From Bdellovibrionia bacterium (GTDB lineage: Bacteria; Bdellovibrionota; Bdellovibrionia; Bdellovibrionales; JAGQZY01): 64,000 bases of DNA. Location of the stretch: positions 286,705-350,704 of the forward strand of contig JAUICP010000004.1 in the NCBI GenBank assembly GCA_030427805.1, read 5' to 3'. The position numbers and the translations under genes were made by a program. The notes under the pieces are model-generated. The model worked only from the letters and a program-made list of their open reading frames with translations, ran no database searches and had not been told where the DNA came from. Each line of letters opens with the position of its first letter. Position 1 is the first letter of the stretch. Shown piece after piece: positions 1-9,066 of the stretch.

Positions 1-418
1 GAATAAGGTCAAACATACGCCCTGGGGTTGCAATTAATATGTCAACTCCGCCGGCAAGCTGGCGAATCTGGGGGTCCTGATCGACTCCACCATAAATTGC
101 ATAACTATTGGCCTTAGTCCCTCTTGAGAGTTTTGCGAACACTTTGCCGATTTGTTGAGCCAGTTCCCTGGTAGGAGCTAGGACCAAGCAATAGATTCCA
201 TCACTTTTTTTAGATTCTTTAAGTTCATGTATTCGATCAACAATCGGGATCGCGAAAGCGGCAGTCTTACCGGTACCCGTCTGCGCAATGGCCAGGACAT
301 CCTCATCGTTCATAATCGCAGGAATAGCTTTAAACTGAATATCAGTTGCCCTTAAGAAACCGAGGTCCTCTAAATTAGTCTTGATTTGCGGTGAAATATC
401 ATAATTTTCAAATCTCAT
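1..418 (-). CDS. DEAD-box ATP-dependent RNA helicase, N-terminal part (cut by window edge)
   Basis: The minus strand reads MRFENYDISPQIKTNLEDLG and continues open through the left edge, so only about 139 N-terminal residues are present. Visible helicase motifs in order are a Q-motif region (ATDIQFKAIP), the Walker A motif AQTGTGKTAA, motif Ia PTREL, the GG motif (YGGVDQDPQ) and motif Ib TPGR. The DEAD box itself lies beyond the edge. The family unwinds or remodels RNA duplexes in the cytoplasm with ATP, usually in ribosome assembly or mRNA decay. The ATG start at 418 fits the usual helicase start just ahead of the Q-motif. A second helicase of this family (38277-39941) lies in the window, but this one is a separate gene. 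The family call is firm; the subfamily is open. Confidence 0.93.
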   Translation of the reverse strand, partial: MRFENYDISPQIKTNLEDLGFLRATDIQFKAIPAIMNDEDVLAIAQTGTGKTAAFAIPIVDRIHELKESKKSDGIYCLVLAPTRELAQQIGKVFAKLSRGTKANSYAIYGGVDQDPQIRQLAGGVDILIATPGRMFDLI

Positions 419-604
419 TGGGGTCCTCTATTTCTCTGTATTAAGGCAAAGGCGTAAAAAAATAACACATCACCTACTCAGGATCAATTTATTGGCAATT
501 GAGGGTATTTTTTTCGATATAACAGTGTCTCCCTTCTCTTAATGCCGAGAAAATGCAATGTTAGGTCGTCTTCTTTCATTTTGAAGGACCTATAGGAGCC
601 ATTT

Positions 605-1069
605 GTGACAAATAATGATATTTTGCGGAGTCTTCGAAACACCTTTGACTATGATGATACCAAAATGATTTCAATCTTTGCCGCTGCCGAGCAAGAAGTC
701 AATAGAGAGCAAGTCTGCAATTGGCTCAAAAAAGAGGATGATCCTCAGTTTAAGGCTCTCGAGGATGTAGATTTAGCGGCTTACCTTAATGGTTTAATTA
801 ATACCAACCGTGGTAAAAAAGAGGGTGAGCAACAACCTCCAGAACAAGAACTCACCAACAACCTGATCTTTAAGAAATTAAAAATTGCTATGAACCTGAA
901 AAGCGAAGATGTTCTAAGCCTTCTAAACCTTGCTGGTTTAGAGATCTCTAATCAAGAGCTTTCCGCATTCTTTCGTAGCCCAGGACACAAAAACTACCGT
1001 GAATGCAAAGACCAGGTCTTACGAAACTTTCTCAATGGATTAAACCTCAAGAGTAAAGTTACTAATTAG
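605..1069 (+). CDS. yehS: YehS-like DUF1456 protein
   Basis: This is a 154-residue soluble protein of the DUF1456/YehS family, close to the family's usual length. The two repeats of about 65 residues typical of the family are visible: one from 'NNDILRSLRNTFDYDD' to 'AAYLNGLI', and one from 'NNLIFKKLKIAMNLK' to 'VLRNFLNGL'. The function is unknown in all members. I chose the GTG start at 605 because AGGAG at 594-598 lies 6 nt upstream and the protein then begins MTNNDIL, as expected. The gene is convergent with the ABC-F gene and the two stop regions overlap by 4 nt. It appears to be a single-gene unit. Confidence 0.88.
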   Translation: MTNNDILRSLRNTFDYDDTKMISIFAAAEQEVNREQVCNWLKKEDDPQFKALEDVDLAAYLNGLINTNRGKKEGEQQPPEQELTNNLIFKKLKIAMNLKSEDVLSLLNLAGLEISNQELSAFFRSPGHKNYRECKDQVLRNFLNGLNLKSKVTN

Positions 1070-2658
1070 ACTGGAATTGTTCTTTCAAAGTATTCCTCGA
1101 GAGTTACAGGCTCATCAAACTGAATTGTTCCGTCCAAGCTTATGATTCTATTGGCTACCGTTTGAACGACCTCATGATCCTGAGAGGCAAATAAAAGGGT
1201 TCCATCAAATTTACAAAGACCGTCGTTAAGCGCGGAAACAGCCTCTAAATCTAAGTGAGCTGTGGGATGATCAAGAATCAAAACATTAGCTCCTGAGAGC
1301 ATCATTTTTGAAAGCATGCACCTCACCTTTTCACCCCCAGAAAGGACACTTGCCTTTTTCAGCGCTTCATCTTTGCTAAAGAGCATCTTCCCTAAAAATC
1401 CTCGAATAAATGACTCTTCTTTATCTTCCGAATATTGCCTGAGCCAATCAACAAGGCTGTAATCACAACCATCAAAATAGTCAGAATTGTCGCTCGGAAA
1501 ATAATCGGTCCTAGTTGTAATGCCCCAGTCAAAAGATCCTGCGTCCGCTTCGAGCTTTCCGGAGACTATATCAAAAAGAGTACTAATCGAAACATCATTT
1601 TTGCTGAGAAAAGCAATTTTGTCGCCCTTATTGACTCGAAAATTAATATTATCTAGTACCTGTTCCCCTTCAACTGTCTTTGATAATCCCTCGACATTTA
1701 AGATATCTTTACCAGCCTCTACCTTTGAACTAAAACCGACAAAGGGATACCGCCTCGAGCTTACGGGCATGTCAGAGAGCTCAAGTTTATTGAGCTGTTT
1801 GAGTCGCGAAGTCGCTTGTTTAGACTTTGAGGCATTCGCACTAAATCGGGCAATAAAGTTTTTTAAATCCTTTGCCTTCGCCTCATTCTTTTTATTTTGA
1901 TCCGAAAGTAACTTTTGATTGAGTTCGCAAGCTTGTTTCCAAAACTCATAATTTCCTGTGTACGTTTTAATTTTTGCAAAGTCGATGTCAGCAATATGCG
2001 TACAAACTCGATTCATAAAATGCCGATCATGACTGACGACGATAACGGTGTTTTCAAATTTTGAAAGGAACTCTTCAAGCCATCGAATGGCTTGAATATC
2101 TAAATGGTTCGTCGGCTCATCCATAAGTAAAATATCTGGATCTCCGAAAAGAGCTTGGGCAAGAAGGACCTTAACTTTTAAACTCCCGTCAATATCCTTC
2201 ATAAGTCGATCATTAAACTCAACAGGTATCCCGAGACCGGCAAGTAAAATCCCAACCTCGGATTCCGCCTCGTATCCATTCATTTCAGCGAATTTCACCT
2301 CTAGGTCTGCAGACTTTATTCCATCTTCATCAGAGAAGTCGGCTTTTGAATAGAGTGCTTCACGCTCTTTTAAAACGGCATAAAAATCTTGATTCCCCAT
2401 AAGGACTGTATTCATTACAGTCTCCGCATCAAACTGATTTTGATCCTGCTTTAAAAATGACAGTCGCGTATTCTTGTCTCTCGAAATATGTCCGTTAGTA
2501 GGCTCAACGTCTCCGGCAAGTAGCTTTAAAAAGGTCGACTTTCCAGCACCATTAGCACCAATGAGACCGTAACAATTTCCCGGAGTGAACTTAATATTCA
2601 CTTCGTCAAAAAGGATTCTGCCTCCGTATCTCAAACCTAAATCAAACGTACTTATCAT
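1066..2658 (-). CDS. ABC-F family ATPase (YbiT/YkpA-like) with one degenerate ATP site
   Basis: This 530-residue cytosolic protein has two fused ATP-binding domains and no membrane segments, the layout of ABC-F proteins that bind the ribosome and help translation. The first domain has an intact Walker A (GANGAGKST, 34-42) and Walker B (LLMDEPTNHLD, 177-187), but its signature is DGSLK (157-161) instead of LSGG. The second domain has an intact LSGGEKVR signature (about 439-446), but its Walker A is replaced by SKNDVSIST (352-360) and its Walker B reads ILDHPTAHLD, with His464 in place of the catalytic Glu. Because each ATP site is built from one domain's Walker motifs and the other's signature, the losses fall together on one site: site 1 looks intact and site 2 dead. 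From memory, some YkpA-type relatives also deviate in the second P-loop. Confidence 0.9.
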   Translation of the reverse strand: MISTFDLGLRYGGRILFDEVNIKFTPGNCYGLIGANGAGKSTFLKLLAGDVEPTNGHISRDKNTRLSFLKQDQNQFDAETVMNTVLMGNQDFYAVLKEREALYSKADFSDEDGIKSADLEVKFAEMNGYEAESEVGILLAGLGIPVEFNDRLMKDIDGSLKVKVLLAQALFGDPDILLMDEPTNHLDIQAIRWLEEFLSKFENTVIVVSHDRHFMNRVCTHIADIDFAKIKTYTGNYEFWKQACELNQKLLSDQNKKNEAKAKDLKNFIARFSANASKSKQATSRLKQLNKLELSDMPVSSRRYPFVGFSSKVEAGKDILNVEGLSKTVEGEQVLDNINFRVNKGDKIAFLSKNDVSISTLFDIVSGKLEADAGSFDWGITTRTDYFPSDNSDYFDGCDYSLVDWLRQYSEDKEESFIRGFLGKMLFSKDEALKKASVLSGGEKVRCMLSKMMLSGANVLILDHPTAHLDLEAVSALNDGLCKFDGTLLFASQDHEVVQTVANRIISLDGTIQFDEPVTLEEYFERTIPV

Positions 2659-2967
2659 AATCTTATTTCCTGGAATTAGTTTTGAGTACTCATATTACAA
2701 TTCCCGTCCCAAGACAAAGATTTCTTCGAAAAGTTCGATTCAAATCGTTTTACCTGTGGCAAACCACACCTCTAAAAGCCGTAAACTACTTCTGCGCCTA
2801 TAACGACTTACCTCTTTTGTTCTCGCTCTATGGTATCAGATCTCACACTGCCCATCACGGTGTTCCGCTCAAGTCTTCTGGCCTTCGTTACTAGAGTACA
2901 CGTCAGATGAATATATAAAAAGGAAAGGCTTACTCCAATTTTATTTTAGAAAGGTCCGAGATTAAAA
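2659..2967. other. Intergenic stretch, no gene seen
   Basis: This 309-bp stretch lies between the start of the ABC-F gene and the stop of the sialidase gene. The short reading frames here have no Shine-Dalgarno sequence and no protein-like composition. It should hold the ABC-F promoter, but I see no clear -35/-10 pair and no convincing terminator hairpin. Confidence 0.5.
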
Positions 2968-4374
2968 CTAATCGGTTTTTCGCGGCCTCAAATCTCCTTT
3001 AAGTCTACCAAAATCAGCAATCCTGATTTTCTTAAAAACAATGTCTTGAGGATTGTGAACATTGAAGTTTTTGTAACACCTCTTTGTTTTCTTATCCACA
3101 ATGACATTACCTTCACGGCTGTAAACCCCGTTGCATTTTATTTGTAACATAGCAGTCTTAGCAGATCGAGCGTTTGCGTCTTTTTCGAACAAAACCCCAA
3201 TGTGGTAGTCCCTCGTTTTAGTCATTGAGCTATATCCACAGTCTCGGTCTACTCTAACCTTGTTGCTATAAAAATGGGTTGTTGTAGGATCTCTACGGTA
3301 CTTAAAACGACCACTAGAAATATATAGTGTTAGGTTTGATCGCGAGTTATTACTATCACAATTGGCAAAAATAAATTCCCTGGGACTGTACCTCAACATA
3401 CTGGCGTGACAGCTCGGATCGTAAAAGCGTTCATCTTTAAATCCATCTTTCGAAAAGCTCGCTCCCCCATCTAAACTAAATCCGAGTGTGCGCGTCCGAT
3501 AAGGCTTATACTCACTCCTAGCAAAAAGCCCCCTATCGTTTCTTAAAATCACTTTGCCTTTAAGTTCCATCATCGAAGATTCACCATAGTCAGCCACTTC
3601 AGATTTACTCTGGTACCAGGTATTGCCGTTATCATCAGAATAAAAGGATCTTCTATTGGCCGGAATTACTAATCGTTTATAGTGTTTTCCTGCGCGAGGT
3701 CCATTCATTTTATAGGTGAGCTGAATACCTGCTCCAGGACCTATTACATCTGTAGCAATATTTCTTGAACCTAATTGATTAGCGCCAAAGCCGACTTCTG
3801 AGAGATCCCGCTCATCTTTGTTACCACTGATTTTTTCCCAGATGATATGGTTCCCATTAGCTGAAACTTTTCCTCTTTTGTAGAAAACAGATCGATCGCC
3901 AGCCTTCATTCTAGACAACCGCCCTTCATAAATTGGCGGAACTGGTTCTTCAATGACCTGTTTGTCGGTCTGTCTCTTATATCGACTATTTTTTATCATA
4001 AATAGGTGTATGGTTCCCGTTTGTTGTTCAACGACAGCCGTGGGGTTTCCGCAAGTATCTCCGTGATCTTCACAGGCTACACGTCGATGGGTCCATGTTC
4101 TGCCATGGTCACTTGAGATTTTGTAAACAATATTAATATCACCCCAATCATGATTAAGATTACCTATTCTTTCTTCGGCAAAAGCGATGACATGTTTGGT
4201 TTTATTGACTGTGACAATTGATGGAATTCGATAATAAGATTGTTTATTCTTGTAAGTGATTCCTCCAGACCTAAAGAGACGTATTTCTTTGACCCGAGTC
4301 TTATCGATCACCAGATTATCAGCATTCGCGCTGCCCATAAAAAATAGCATGAAAAATATTGAACCACCCTTCAA
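2968..4374 (-). CDS. Secreted exo-alpha-sialidase (GH33-type, BNR repeats)
   Basis: This 468-residue exported protein has the sialidase fold signature. The RIP motif (YYRIPSIV) supplies the first arginine of the carboxylate-binding triad. Asp-box repeats of the S-x-D-x-G-x-x-W type follow at SSDHGRTW, SDDNGNTW and the weaker SLDGGASF. Candidate catalytic residues are the Asp in NHDWGDINIVY, the Glu in YGESSMMEL and the Tyr in DCGYSSMT. A signal peptide ends near GSANA. Such enzymes remove terminal sialic acids from glycans outside the cell. The start is TTG at 4374, preceded by a strong AGGGGGGG tract about 5 nt upstream; the next ATG would cut the signal peptide. Genes on either side are unrelated. 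GH33 membership is well supported; substrate preference is not readable. Confidence 0.88.
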   Translation of the reverse strand: MKGGSIFFMLFFMGSANADNLVIDKTRVKEIRLFRSGGITYKNKQSYYRIPSIVTVNKTKHVIAFAEERIGNLNHDWGDINIVYKISSDHGRTWTHRRVACEDHGDTCGNPTAVVEQQTGTIHLFMIKNSRYKRQTDKQVIEEPVPPIYEGRLSRMKAGDRSVFYKRGKVSANGNHIIWEKISGNKDERDLSEVGFGANQLGSRNIATDVIGPGAGIQLTYKMNGPRAGKHYKRLVIPANRRSFYSDDNGNTWYQSKSEVADYGESSMMELKGKVILRNDRGLFARSEYKPYRTRTLGFSLDGGASFSKDGFKDERFYDPSCHASMLRYSPREFIFANCDSNNSRSNLTLYISSGRFKYRRDPTTTHFYSNKVRVDRDCGYSSMTKTRDYHIGVLFEKDANARSAKTAMLQIKCNGVYSREGNVIVDKKTKRCYKNFNVHNPQDIVFKKIRIADFGRLKGDLRPRKTD

Positions 4375-5148
4375 CCGACCCCCCCTACAAGTAAGTCAAA
4401 AATGAGACACTGTATCACTTTTAGATAGGTTAACAGAAGGACTTGTTCAAAATCCCATAAATTGTTGGTTGTGTATCACAATGAGAATGGATTTGCCCAA
4501 CTATCAATTCGAACTTTTCAGTAAGGCATTATCTAAAGATTCTACCACTATCCGAGATTTTTCAAAACTTAGTCAAAATTTATTTTTAAAAAGCACTCTC
4601 TGCATTCGGTTTCGTCGGCGCCGCTTTCACACTCAACTTCAATATCCATTGACCCTTTGGGATCATCTTCGCAAGCATCCGATTCGTCCACATTGATCTC
4701 AAGCTTAGAATCTTCTATTGGCAATAAAGTCCCTGTCGTTTCTTTGTATAAAAGTTCGACAGATCAAGATTTGAAAATTCATTTCATTATTCGCTTTTTA
4801 ATTTGATATCACCAGCTTGAGTCGGCTATTTCATTGGCCACATTTTTTACTTCAAAAAGATTGCCTGCTGGGACAATTTGAAGAAACAGATAACGAAGCC
4901 CTTTGGCAGTACGTGAGCACATAGAAGTAGCGTTCTGAAAGAATATGTCTTGATTGCCTAATAGGATATTTGGGCATAAGTCGTTTTGAAACATTAATTA
5001 TTTTTAAAATCTTGATATGATATTTTAGCAGTGAGAAGGCTTTGCGTTTGTCTCTACTCACATCCTTTAGAATGTACCATTTTAAATAGACGATATCCAG
5101 CCATCAAGTGATTCATGATATAATCAAGCATCAAAGGGTGGGGTATAT
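4375..5148. other. Gene-poor stretch with decayed reading frames on the minus strand
   Basis: This stretch of about 770 bp lies between the divergent sialidase and xylanase genes. On the minus strand one frame from 4994 down to about 4576 reads like protein in two blocks ('NLFEVKNVANEIADSSW', and 'SMDIEVECESGADETECREC' ending at a TAA) separated by three in-frame TGA codons. A neighbouring frame from a GTG at 5061, with AAGGA just upstream, reads 'SRDKRKAFSLLKYHIKILK'. No intact gene can be assembled, so a decayed gene with a frameshift and stops is the most likely reading. Close to the right end, TATAAT at 5119-5124 is a possible -10 box for the xylanase gene. Confidence 0.3.
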
Positions 5149-7860
5149 ATGAATCGTTCTAAATTCTTTCAACTAACTTTTTTAGTAGTTGGTGGGTTGT
5201 CTTCAGTTTTTACCTATCAAAACTGTGGAAAGCAGTTCGAACCAGAAATGAAGTATAGTGGCCCTTTATCTGAATCGCATAGCGATACTCCTCCACAAAA
5301 CGATGGTGAAAACCCCTTAATTAGTCTTAATAGTCAGTCGATTCAACGAACTCCTTGGGGAGAAATTGAATCCTCAATCAGCCTTAAAGATTCAGACACC
5401 TCAAACATAGAACTAGGCTCTGTAGTTAAGTATGTGCAATGGAATTCAGTCACAAAAACCAATGATCCCGGTCCTCTACAAAACGACGATCAGTACAAGA
5501 ACATTCTAAGAAAGAATTTTAATTTCTTTGTTCCTGGTAACGAATTCAAAACAAGTGGCCTTCAGTATAATCGCGGTTCATTCACATTCGACAAAGTTGA
5601 CAATATCGCTCAAATCGCAATAAGCAACGGTCAAAAACTCTACGGCCATACACTTCTTTGGCATTTATACAACCCTCCTTGGGTCAATGACCTAAATAGT
5701 AGCGAAGAGACCAAAAAAGCAATTACGGATCATATCAAAGGAGTATTGGAATATTTTAATCGCAATTACCCTACTCTAGTGACAGGCTGGGATGTGGTTA
5801 ACGAAGCTCTATCTTCCGATGGTTCAATTCGCCAACCAAATGAAAATCCTTGGGCAAAAATGAATCAATCATCTAACGATCCCTACGAATACATTGATTT
5901 TGCGTTTAGAACGGCCAGAGCGTCACAAGCAAATGTCGACTTATTTTATAATGACTACGGCATTATTGGATTCAACAACAAGTCAGACGGACTCTATCGA
6001 ATGATAGAAAACCTTAAAGCTCGAGGCACACCAATAGATGGTGTCGGCTTTCAAACTCACCTCAGGGTCGATGGTAATTCAACGACCGCACCCTCCTACC
6101 AACAAATAAAAGAAAATCTCCAGCGTTTTGCTCAATTAGGATTAAAAATAAGAATTTCTGAACTAGATGTTCGTATAAAATTGAATGATGGAATTACGCA
6201 AGAAGAAAGAGATTTGCAGGCTGACGTATATTACAGAGTTGTCGCTGCCTGTGTTGAGGTCCCAGCGTGCAAAACGATAAACTTCTGGGGCTTTACTGAC
6301 AAGTACTCGTGGATACCTAAACACTTTCCAGGCAATGGAACCGCTCACCTCTGGAGTTCAAACTATGAGGAAAAGCAGACACTCAGTGCTGTAAAAGCAG
6401 CTCTTCAATACGGGGAACAAGGCATCAATCAAAAGTTTCTAGCGGGCGATACTTTTTCTGTAGATAAACTTCCCGCTTTAGAATCAAGTCTTCTATATAA
6501 TATCAAAAATAACTACGACAACCACTCCGGATTTAAGGCGATTGCACTTGCTGCCAACGGCAAGGGTGCATCATGGGGTGGCCCAGGATTCAACTCACAA
6601 GAAGACGTCAATAAAGTAATGCTCGAACGCTGCCAATTAGTCAGTAACAACCTACCCTGTGCAATTTTTGCAGAGGGAGATACAGTCAAGTACGACGAAG
6701 TTAACTTCATCACCAATATGAAAAGACACATTCAGGAGACTTCCATTTTTAATGAAAACCTTCTTCCTGGAATCACTGAAAACAGCAAAAAGGCCTTTGC
6801 AGGAGGATATTATAAAACGAGTTCTAGAAACTATAGAGCTCTCGCAATTGGTTGGGTCGGAAATGCTCAACCAGGTTTTAGTGATGTTAGTCAGTCAGAG
6901 GCAAATCGTCGTGCCTTAGAATCCTGTGAAATTACTTCCTTTCAACCATGTACCGTATATGCCCAAGGCAACCAAGTTGTTTTCGATTTTAATAACTATA
7001 AATGGAGCCCCAAATTGGTTCATTTTGGCCCTCGTCGTTTCGATCCTCAACTCGTTCCCTTCGTAAGGGACAGTGATCGGAATAATCAAATGAAGCAAAC
7101 TGTTTCTGATGTCAACTCGGGTAAGTACGTCGTATTAGCACTTAGCAGATATGGGCATTTTTGGAGAAAGGTCCAATCCAAGCCAATATCCTCGGATGAC
7201 AAAAAGTACGCAAAGGCTAAGTGTAATCAAAGCTCAGGAAGTAGTACACGATATCAGTGCTTTATTTATTCGGTAAATCTTGATGTTGTTTTTACTAAGT
7301 CTGACCTTTCTGTCAGCAGGCAGCCAGGAGACACTGAATTGCCCGTAATAGTACCCGACTATGGTGACAAAGATAAGGTTCGATTTATAGAGATCGTTTA
7401 TGAGAGATATTTCAATCGAGCCCCCGATCAGGGAGGTTTGAGCTATTACAAGGGGCTTTTAACTTCCAAAAAGAAGGAAGTTGATGTTGAAGAACAAATC
7501 ATTAAAAATGCACAGGGCCCAGATAAGGCGAGAATGGCTGGGTTCAATATCGCCAAGGTTCAAGAGTTTTTCACATCCCACGGGAAGACGATTCCTAACT
7601 GGCTGAGTCCCTCTGGAGATAAAAAGCGAAGAGATTATCTCGAAATGGTTTATCAAAAGTACTTTGACCGATCGCCGGACCAAGAAGGTGCAAACTATTG
7701 GACTGGCGAGATGACCCTCAGGGCCTGGCACTACATACAGCGCGACGTAATTTATTCCTGCCAATCTTCTGACCGGAATTATATCTTAGCTCATAAAAAA
7801 CAGCTAACTATAAACTTTCTAAATCACAATAATTTCAATGTCCCAAGCTGGCTAAAGTAA
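5149..7860 (+). CDS. Exported GH10 endo-xylanase-type glycosidase with repeat and DUF4214-like domains
   Basis: This 903-residue exported enzyme starts with a hydrophobic segment followed by TYQNCGKQFE (Cys26). A GH10 barrel spans about residues 90-420: the WH of LLWHLYNPPW, the acid/base Glu219 in WDVVNEA, FQTH, and the nucleophile Glu338 in RISELDV are all present, so it should be active on beta-1,4-xylan or related glucans. Residues about 470-740 hold three copies of a Cys-containing module (FKAIALAANGKG.., YRALAIGWVG.., YVVLALSRYG..). The C-terminus has two DUF4214-like repeats (RFIEIVYERYFNRAPDQGG, YLEMVYQKYFDRSPDQEGA). A GGGTGGGG tract precedes the ATG. The activity call is firm; the roles of the middle modules and tail are inference. 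Confidence 0.9.
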   Translation: MNRSKFFQLTFLVVGGLSSVFTYQNCGKQFEPEMKYSGPLSESHSDTPPQNDGENPLISLNSQSIQRTPWGEIESSISLKDSDTSNIELGSVVKYVQWNSVTKTNDPGPLQNDDQYKNILRKNFNFFVPGNEFKTSGLQYNRGSFTFDKVDNIAQIAISNGQKLYGHTLLWHLYNPPWVNDLNSSEETKKAITDHIKGVLEYFNRNYPTLVTGWDVVNEALSSDGSIRQPNENPWAKMNQSSNDPYEYIDFAFRTARASQANVDLFYNDYGIIGFNNKSDGLYRMIENLKARGTPIDGVGFQTHLRVDGNSTTAPSYQQIKENLQRFAQLGLKIRISELDVRIKLNDGITQEERDLQADVYYRVVAACVEVPACKTINFWGFTDKYSWIPKHFPGNGTAHLWSSNYEEKQTLSAVKAALQYGEQGINQKFLAGDTFSVDKLPALESSLLYNIKNNYDNHSGFKAIALAANGKGASWGGPGFNSQEDVNKVMLERCQLVSNNLPCAIFAEGDTVKYDEVNFITNMKRHIQETSIFNENLLPGITENSKKAFAGGYYKTSSRNYRALAIGWVGNAQPGFSDVSQSEANRRALESCEITSFQPCTVYAQGNQVVFDFNNYKWSPKLVHFGPRRFDPQLVPFVRDSDRNNQMKQTVSDVNSGKYVVLALSRYGHFWRKVQSKPISSDDKKYAKAKCNQSSGSSTRYQCFIYSVNLDVVFTKSDLSVSRQPGDTELPVIVPDYGDKDKVRFIEIVYERYFNRAPDQGGLSYYKGLLTSKKKEVDVEEQIIKNAQGPDKARMAGFNIAKVQEFFTSHGKTIPNWLSPSGDKKRRDYLEMVYQKYFDRSPDQEGANYWTGEMTLRAWHYIQRDVIYSCQSSDRNYILAHKKQLTINFLNHNNFNVPSWLK

Positions 7861-7912
7861 ATCGACCACTCTATTGTGTAGCCTTACTAATGATATCTTA
7901 GTGACAGTTGAG

Positions 7913-7990
7913 ATTTGATTTTTGGAATTTGCTTAGTGCCATTCGTTGATTCGAAATAGTGAACAACTTTTCATAATAGGCATGCAGTTG
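7913..7990 (-). pseudogene. Degenerate 3' fragment of the small secreted protein gene at 17434-17709
   Basis: The minus strand reads GSTACLL, stop, KVVHYFESTNGTK, which matches the C-terminus of the intact gene at 17434-17709 (GSTECLSGKVVHYFESTNGTK) but carries an in-frame TGA and a diverged tail. Thirty-seven bases (7936-7972) are identical to 17471-17507. Only the last third of the gene is present, with no signal peptide or start. It lies in the gap after the xylanase gene and ahead of the DUF7661-like gene. It is best read as a partial duplication that has decayed. Confidence 0.7.
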
Positions 7991-8059
7991 ATCCAAACAA
8001 GTTTTTATACCAGCAAAAACCCTTGGCCTTACTCGGTAAAGTATGGTGAAGTTGGGATC

Positions 8060-8272
8060 ATGAAGCTTAATGTTTATGGAAAAATCGTAGAAGTAATTAG
8101 GACTCAAAACGAGTGGAGTCTTTTTTTGGTTGGCGAAGGTAAAAAACGCCCAATGAGGGATGTTGTTATCCCGCCCGAGACTCCTAAAGAAAAAGTCATC
8201 CAATACCTAGAGGATATTTTTCATGAATATGCATCTCATGAAAACAAAAGCATTATCGTTTTGGAAGAGTAG
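8060..8272 (+). CDS. Small DUF7661-like protein
   Basis: This is a 70-residue protein beginning MKLNVYGKIVEVIR, with 'WSLFLVGEGKKRPMRD' and 'VVIPPETPKEKVIQYLEDIF'. This order (FDVYGRF-type start, a Gly-Lys-Arg-Arg-rich turn, a VIP motif, then a YLDDLFHE-type helix) is what I recall for the DUF7661 family of about 70 residues, whose role is unknown. A longer frame opens at 7946, but its first 38 residues run through the decayed duplicate and look non-coding, so I chose the ATG at 8060. The Shine-Dalgarno sequence is weak (GAAGTTGGG). It is not obviously in an operon. Confidence 0.6.
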   Translation: MKLNVYGKIVEVIRTQNEWSLFLVGEGKKRPMRDVVIPPETPKEKVIQYLEDIFHEYASHENKSIIVLEE

Positions 8273-8736
8273 TAGGCATGATGCTACCTATTGCTGCGTG
8301 TGCTTGACCATTAGATCGATACAAACCTTTTTCTAACTCCAAAGAAACTCAACTAGCAAAAAAATCCAATGAGTTTTGATCTTTTATGACCTTAAGCACG
8401 GACCAGGGACAATATTGGAATAGCTGACATTTATAGTAAATCATAAGTAAATTAAAACTATCAAACGATCCTGAAACATATTTGCAATCAAATCAACCAG
8501 GGTAGACTTGACGAGAATAAAGTTAATCTTCTTTGCTGATTAGAATCTATCGTGCTAGGCTATTTGTATGTTATTGAGTTTTGGTGAAAACTCTTAATCT
8601 GAGATACCTAAGGTATTTTTCCCTTCTTGATATTTGTCTAATTCATTTTAATTCAAGAAAACTGAATCACTAATCATTCGAGATTTGAATGATTAAACTA
8701 TCAAAGCTGGGCATTGCTCCAGCAAAGGATAATTAT
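8273..8736. other. AT-rich intergenic stretch
   Basis: These 460 bp carry no supported gene. A short perfect hairpin (ATACCT-A-AGGTAT, 8603-8615) followed by TTTTTCCC could be a weak terminator in the plus direction. TTGACG at 8508-8513 resembles a -35 box, but no -10 box lies at the right distance. The base composition is lower in GC than the flanking large genes, and this continues through the small-gene cluster to 10634. Confidence 0.4.
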
Positions 8737-9030
8737 ATGACACCGACTAACTGCAAAATATTTCTCTCTGGAATAAAAATGCCAAAAGATTCATATCTAG
8801 AAATAGATCAACTTCTTAAAAAACTAGAACGCTGTACTCCTTCTGGAAGTAATTTGAGATTGCGCCTATCGAATCATCAAGATAGTTTCACAGGCAATCT
8901 TGCCGTACAATCAAACTCCTTCAAATTCGAAGCAAATTCTATTGGTGCTCAACCAATTCTAGTTGTTAAAGAAGTCATTTTACTTTTGAGAGCACAAATA
9001 AGAGTGTTCATGCAACAAAGAGTATTTTAA
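8737..9030 (+). CDS. Small protein, possibly HPF/RaiA-like
   Basis: This 97-residue protein is not recognised with confidence. Its predicted order is strand (CKIFLSGI), helix (DSYLEIDQLLKKLERC), three strands (LRLRLSN, FTGNLAVQ, FKFEANS) and a long helix (ILVVKEVILLLRAQIRVFMQ), the beta-alpha-beta-beta-beta-alpha topology of ribosome hibernation factors. That resemblance is topological only. I prefer the ATG at 8737 to the upstream ATG at 8689 because AAGGAT lies 7 nt ahead of it and the extra 16 residues add nothing. It begins a same-strand run of four genes (RRM protein, unknown, SDR) with short gaps, suggesting one transcript. Confidence 0.6.
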   Translation: MTPTNCKIFLSGIKMPKDSYLEIDQLLKKLERCTPSGSNLRLRLSNHQDSFTGNLAVQSNSFKFEANSIGAQPILVVKEVILLLRAQIRVFMQQRVF

Positions 9031-9066
9031 TCCATAAAATTCATCCTTCAGAAGTCAGGAAATCAA

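Noticed and set aside
7898..8203. Minus-strand 101-codon frame over the DUF7661-like gene
   Set aside because: The plus-strand frame from 8060 matches a known small family; the minus frame matches nothing and runs through the decayed duplicate in the wrong frame.
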